Positions 61,731-64,000 of a DNA stretch of 64,000 nt are shown here, piece after piece. The notes beneath the pieces were generated by a model. The model was not told where the DNA came from, ran no database searches, and was given only the letters and a program-made list of their open reading frames with translations. Each line of letters opens with the position of its first letter. Within the stretch, counting starts at the first letter, position 1. Source of the stretch: Chryseobacterium sp. 7 (GTDB lineage Bacteria > Bacteroidota > Bacteroidia > Flavobacteriales > Weeksellaceae); assembly GCF_003663845.1 (NCBI RefSeq), contig NZ_RCCA01000001.1:1054001-1118000 (forward strand), given 5' to 3'. Both the position numbers and the translations under genes were made by a program.

Positions 61731-62369
61731 TTATTTGGAAAAGAATTCCATAAGGTCCATATAATTCTTCTGATTAACACCGTGGCCGCTCATATATTCT
61801 CTGAAAGTGAAGTAACAGCTGAGGTCATAAAGAAGATCTGCCGCTTTTCTTCCCCATTCAAGTGGAATGACTGCATCATCGGTACCATGTGAAATGAAAA
61901 AACGAAGTCCTTCCAGTTTCTTTTTGTCTTTTACGATACCATCCAGAATTTTCTCCTCCGGATAACTGCTTAGGCAGGCAACATAATTGAACAGTTCAGG
62001 ATGTTTCAATGCTAAAGCATAGCACAATATTCCTCCCTGGCTGAAACCGCATAAATGCGCCTTGCTTTCCGTAAGGCCATAATGGTTAATAATCTTCAGC
62101 ATGCTTTCCAGCACTGCATTTAAAGATTCTGTAGCCTGGGGAACATCAATAAAGTTTTCGGGATCGTTGAAATTAATATCATACCAGGAATATCCTTCAA
62201 ATTGAGTATCACACGGAGCTCTGAAACTTACAATAATCCAGTCACTGGGAAGGGTTTCCCTGAAACTAAAAAGATCCTGCTCGTTACTGCCATAACCGTG
62301 AAGCATAAAAAGAATGGGAGTTTTGGACGTAATATTTTCCGGTTCTCTTACTAGATAATCTAAATTCAT
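61731..62369 (-). CDS. Carboxylesterase/phospholipase-like alpha/beta hydrolase
   Basis: A 212-residue serine hydrolase of the abhydrolase_2 (YpfH/carboxylesterase) group. Oxyanion region FMLHGYGSNEQDLF near residue 21, nucleophile elbow HLCGFSQGGILCYALAL near 109, acid in FISHGTDDAVIPLEWG near 160, and the final His in EYMSGHGVNQ near 195. No signal peptide. Its -7 box ends 4 bases before the ATG, so the mRNA would be leaderless or nearly so. Terminator present downstream. Confidence 0.85.
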   Translation of the reverse strand: MNLDYLVREPENITSKTPILFMLHGYGSNEQDLFSFRETLPSDWIIVSFRAPCDTQFEGYSWYDINFNDPENFIDVPQATESLNAVLESMLKIINHYGLTESKAHLCGFSQGGILCYALALKHPELFNYVACLSSYPEEKILDGIVKDKKKLEGLRFFISHGTDDAVIPLEWGRKAADLLYDLSCYFTFREYMSGHGVNQKNYMDLMEFFSK

Positions 62370-62373
62370 GGAA

Positions 62374-62381
62374 CAAAGATA
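62374..62381 (-). promoter_or_regulatory. -7 promoter box TATCTTTG, almost touching the esterase ATG
   Basis: Minus strand TATCTTTG with only 4 bases (TTCC) before the ATG at 62369. A start of transcription a few bases after the box would fall on or near the start codon, predicting leaderless translation. Confidence 0.5.
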
Positions 62382-62580
62382 ATTAAATTACCTGCAAAAT
62401 CTCCACTTTTATTATTCATACAATGAACTTTAGGAGGATGTGCCGGATGTTTAATGATTGATTCTTTGGAGTGTATTTTTGGACTTTAATGTTGTGTTTT
62501 TATTTTTGTTGATTTGATATTATTTGGAAATCTTTATTGGAAATTTTTCATAAAAGTTATTTTTATATTAATAAAAAACT

Positions 62581-62588
62581 TATATTTG
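62581..62588 (+). promoter_or_regulatory. -7 promoter box TATATTTG for MmpS-like gene
   Basis: TATATTTG, 26 bases before ATG 62615. This argues against the longer reading that opens at 62537. Confidence 0.5.
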
Positions 62589-62614
62589 AAACATTAAAAA
62601 ATCTATTTGGAGAA

Positions 62615-63046
62615 ATGAAGCAATTTTACAATTCAAAAAGTTTACTTAGACTTTCTTTTTTATTCGTTTTATTATTTTCTGTAATTACCGTTGTGAATTC
62701 TTGTAAAAAAGATGATGACGAAGAGTTTCAGGATCATGTGGTTCAATTCGAAGTGAAAACCACAGCCGGAGGAAATATTATAAGTGTTGTAACGCAAGTA
62801 GGCACAGCTCAGAATACCATCTACAATACCCCGCAGTCCCCCGTGACTTCACCGTGGACGAGTGGAGAATTCTTTGTGAACTCTAGTCAGGCACAGCTGA
62901 ATCTTGATGCTAATGCATCTATGCCGGATGATAATTCTGAATTAACAATTACTCTTTATATAGACGGAGAAGTTGCAAGAACTGTGAAGAAAAAAGGTAA
63001 AGGTGTATTGGTTGCTTCTATCGATTACAGTTTCTTAGAGCCATAA
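62615..63046 (+). CDS. MmpS-like small lipoprotein (copy A)
   Basis: A 143-residue lipoprotein; signal LSFLFVLLFSVITVVNSCKKDDDEE with lipobox V-N-S-C. The mature domain reads VQFEVKTTAGGNIISVVTQVG near residue 46, SPVTSPWTSGEFFV near 78 and LTITLYIDGEVARTVKKKG near 112. The order V(x)(x)EV..G, (P)W(S/T) and ITVxIDGEV matches the MmpS-type beta-sandwich from memory. In mycobacteria such proteins assist RND exporters; no RND gene is seen here. Start at ATG 62615 because the upstream 26 residues precede the promoter box. First of three related genes at the window end. Confidence 0.7.
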   Translation: MKQFYNSKSLLRLSFLFVLLFSVITVVNSCKKDDDEEFQDHVVQFEVKTTAGGNIISVVTQVGTAQNTIYNTPQSPVTSPWTSGEFFVNSSQAQLNLDANASMPDDNSELTITLYIDGEVARTVKKKGKGVLVASIDYSFLEP

Positions 63047-63070
63047 AATTATTTTAATTATTGATATAAA

Positions 63071-63103
63071 AAATCCGTCTCAATTTTGAGGCGGATTTTT
63101 TTA
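63071..63103 (+). terminator. Terminator after MmpS-like copy A
   Basis: AAATCCGTCTCAA/TTGAGGCGGATTT stem (one G-T pair), 2-base loop, then T7. It separates copy A from the following related genes. Confidence 0.8.
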
Positions 63104-63331
63104 TTCTATATCTATTATACAAATATTACATAGGTCTGACTAAGATATAGCATATTTGAAATTTTGATTTATTAGAAAGATTTTAAATGATTGATACACA
63201 ATAGTTAATATTGTGTAATGCCTATGTGGTAGCTGTTTTTTTGCATTAAAAATTATATCTTAATAAGATTACAAAATCAAAAGTATAAGACTTTAGAAAT
63301 AGAAACGAATATCAAAGCTTGAATAATTTAA

Positions 63332-63685
63332 ATGAACGATGCTATGCTAACTGACAAAATAGAGAAAAGTATTTCTGAAAATCATAGGAATATTCTCGTT
63401 CGTAATTTCTTTGGTGAAGAGGAATACGATATATACCATAAAATAATGTTTAAAGCAGAAGCATCTGCTGCAGGATCAAATATTACATCTGTTGTTGATA
63501 ATGGTAATGGTGTAAGTAATGAAAGTGCTTTTGATGGTACCATCTGTATAAGTTCGGAATATATTCATAAAGAAGAATTACATGCAGGAGAAACTGCTAA
63601 CCAAATTCAAATAGGAACTGTAAAAGCTAGAGGAGTAGATGATTCTTCAGTTTTGAAAGTTATATGGAATTTAAAAAAATGGTAG
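63332..63685 (+). CDS. MmpS-like domain protein without signal peptide (copy B)
   Basis: A 117-residue protein. After a charged N-terminus (MNDAMLTDKIEKSISENHRN) with no signal peptide, the domain IYHKIMFKAEASAAGSNITSVVDNG near residue 33 parallels copy A's HVVQFEVKTTAGGNIISVVTQ and copy C's THKVV. The end VDDSSVLKVIWNLKKW resembles the LTITLYIDG strand of copy A. A cytoplasmic relative or a decayed duplicate that lost its signal sequence are both possible. Confidence 0.5.
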   Translation: MNDAMLTDKIEKSISENHRNILVRNFFGEEEYDIYHKIMFKAEASAAGSNITSVVDNGNGVSNESAFDGTICISSEYIHKEELHAGETANQIQIGTVKARGVDDSSVLKVIWNLKKW

Positions 63686-63868
63686 CTTTCTCAACTAAGC
63701 CGTGAATTTGTTTCACAGCTTTAGTTATGGTGTGAAATATGACTGTAATCAATTTTAATATATCTGGAAACCAATGTGTTATTTGTTGTGTTGTAGGTTT
63801 GTTGTATGTTTTTTTTTGGAATATAGGACTGGTTTTATGTCACTTTGTATAAATGTAAAACTTTAAAA

Positions 63869-64000
63869 ATGACAAAACAAAAAAGCTTTCAAAGGAGCAC
63901 AACGCTATTTTTATCTTTAATAATCATAGGTTTATTTGCTATAGTAACTTCTTGCAATAATGATGATCACAGCGTTTATCCCGTAACTCATAAAGTGGTT
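63869..64000 (+). CDS. MmpS-like lipoprotein N-terminal fragment (copy C)
   Basis: The window ends within this gene. The 44 visible residues are a lipoprotein signal ending in TSC (TLFLSLIIIGLFAIVTSCNN), then DDHSVYPVTHKVV, which resembles the DHVVQFEV start of copy A and IYHKIMF of copy B. It is therefore probably a third member of the family, but the domain is cut off. Confidence 0.55.
   Translation, partial: MTKQKSFQRSTTLFLSLIIIGLFAIVTSCNNDDHSVYPVTHKVV

Noticed and set aside
62537..62614. Longer start for MmpS-like copy A
   Set aside because: It precedes and includes the TATATTTG -7 box; the lipoprotein signal starts naturally at ATG 62615.

Overview
The window looks like chromosomal DNA of a Chryseobacterium-like member of the Bacteroidota (Flavobacteriia, Weeksellaceae). 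The evidence is the low-GC coding style, more than a dozen promoters with the Bacteroidota -7 box TAnnTTTG (two of them with a clear TTTG -33 box), lipoproteins with the SC/SCKK lipobox style, a type IX secretion (T9SS) C-terminal sorting domain, a TonB-dependent receptor with a carboxypeptidase-like N-terminal domain, and Bacteroidota families such as GSCFA, DUF5683, DUF6438 and an oversized LepB. No rRNA, prophage, CRISPR array or intact insertion sequence is visible.

Layout. 1-1.9 kb: a truncated O-antigen flippase behind an FkbM methyltransferase, then a DUF2461 protein. 2-6.7 kb: a TolC-MacA-MacB type efflux operon on the minus strand, whose MacA gene carries two single-base homopolymer deletions. 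6.9-15.5 kb: a DEAD-box helicase with an Arg-Asp tract, a PhoU-like/PiT phosphate uptake pair, a polyprenyl diphosphate synthase, GSCFA, DUF4269, TatD and an RhlE-like helicase. 15.6-18.5 kb: an acetyltransferase and a signal-less solute-binding protein divergent from a MocR-type regulator. 18.6-26 kb: DUF6438 lipoprotein, hpt-adk-obg, an ABC-F protein, HEAT-repeat protein and lipase. 26-35.4 kb: purA, TonB, then the parA-parB-DUF5683-dapB-lepB-(inactive lepB paralogue)-wbqC run. 35.4-44.2 kb: subtilase, lipocalin and OmpA lipoproteins, then a six-gene operon whose first four genes match the mycobacterial polyprenyl-phosphoryl-arabinose pathway (UbiA-type phosphoribosyltransferase, phosphatase, DprE1, DprE2), followed by a PrcB-like lipoprotein and a cysteine desulfurase; thioredoxin follows.

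44.2-45.8 kb: five almost identical tRNA-Asp(GTC) genes in a 105/106-bp tandem array with its own promoter and terminator, then a MITE-like element and the wreck of a transposase gene. 45.8-50.9 kb: one 1676-residue T9SS-secreted protein with two FISUMP-like modules. 51.4-57.2 kb: an HxlR regulator, then AraC-type membrane regulator, TonB-dependent receptor and a phosphatidylinositol-type phospholipase C, all reading on the minus strand. 57.4-64 kb: small membrane and periplasmic proteins, an L,D-transpeptidase lipoprotein, a retropepsin-PDZ protein, an esterase, and a tandem run of MmpS-like small proteins cut by the window end.

The most interesting items are the polyprenyl-phospho-arabinose cluster with an Ala in place of the benzothiazinone-target Cys of DprE1, the S26 peptidase paralogue that has lost both catalytic residues, the tRNA-Asp array, the MmpS-like tandem family, and a candidate MocR operator of two 10-bp direct repeats exactly 30 bp apart. 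All homology statements come from reading motifs, not from database searches.
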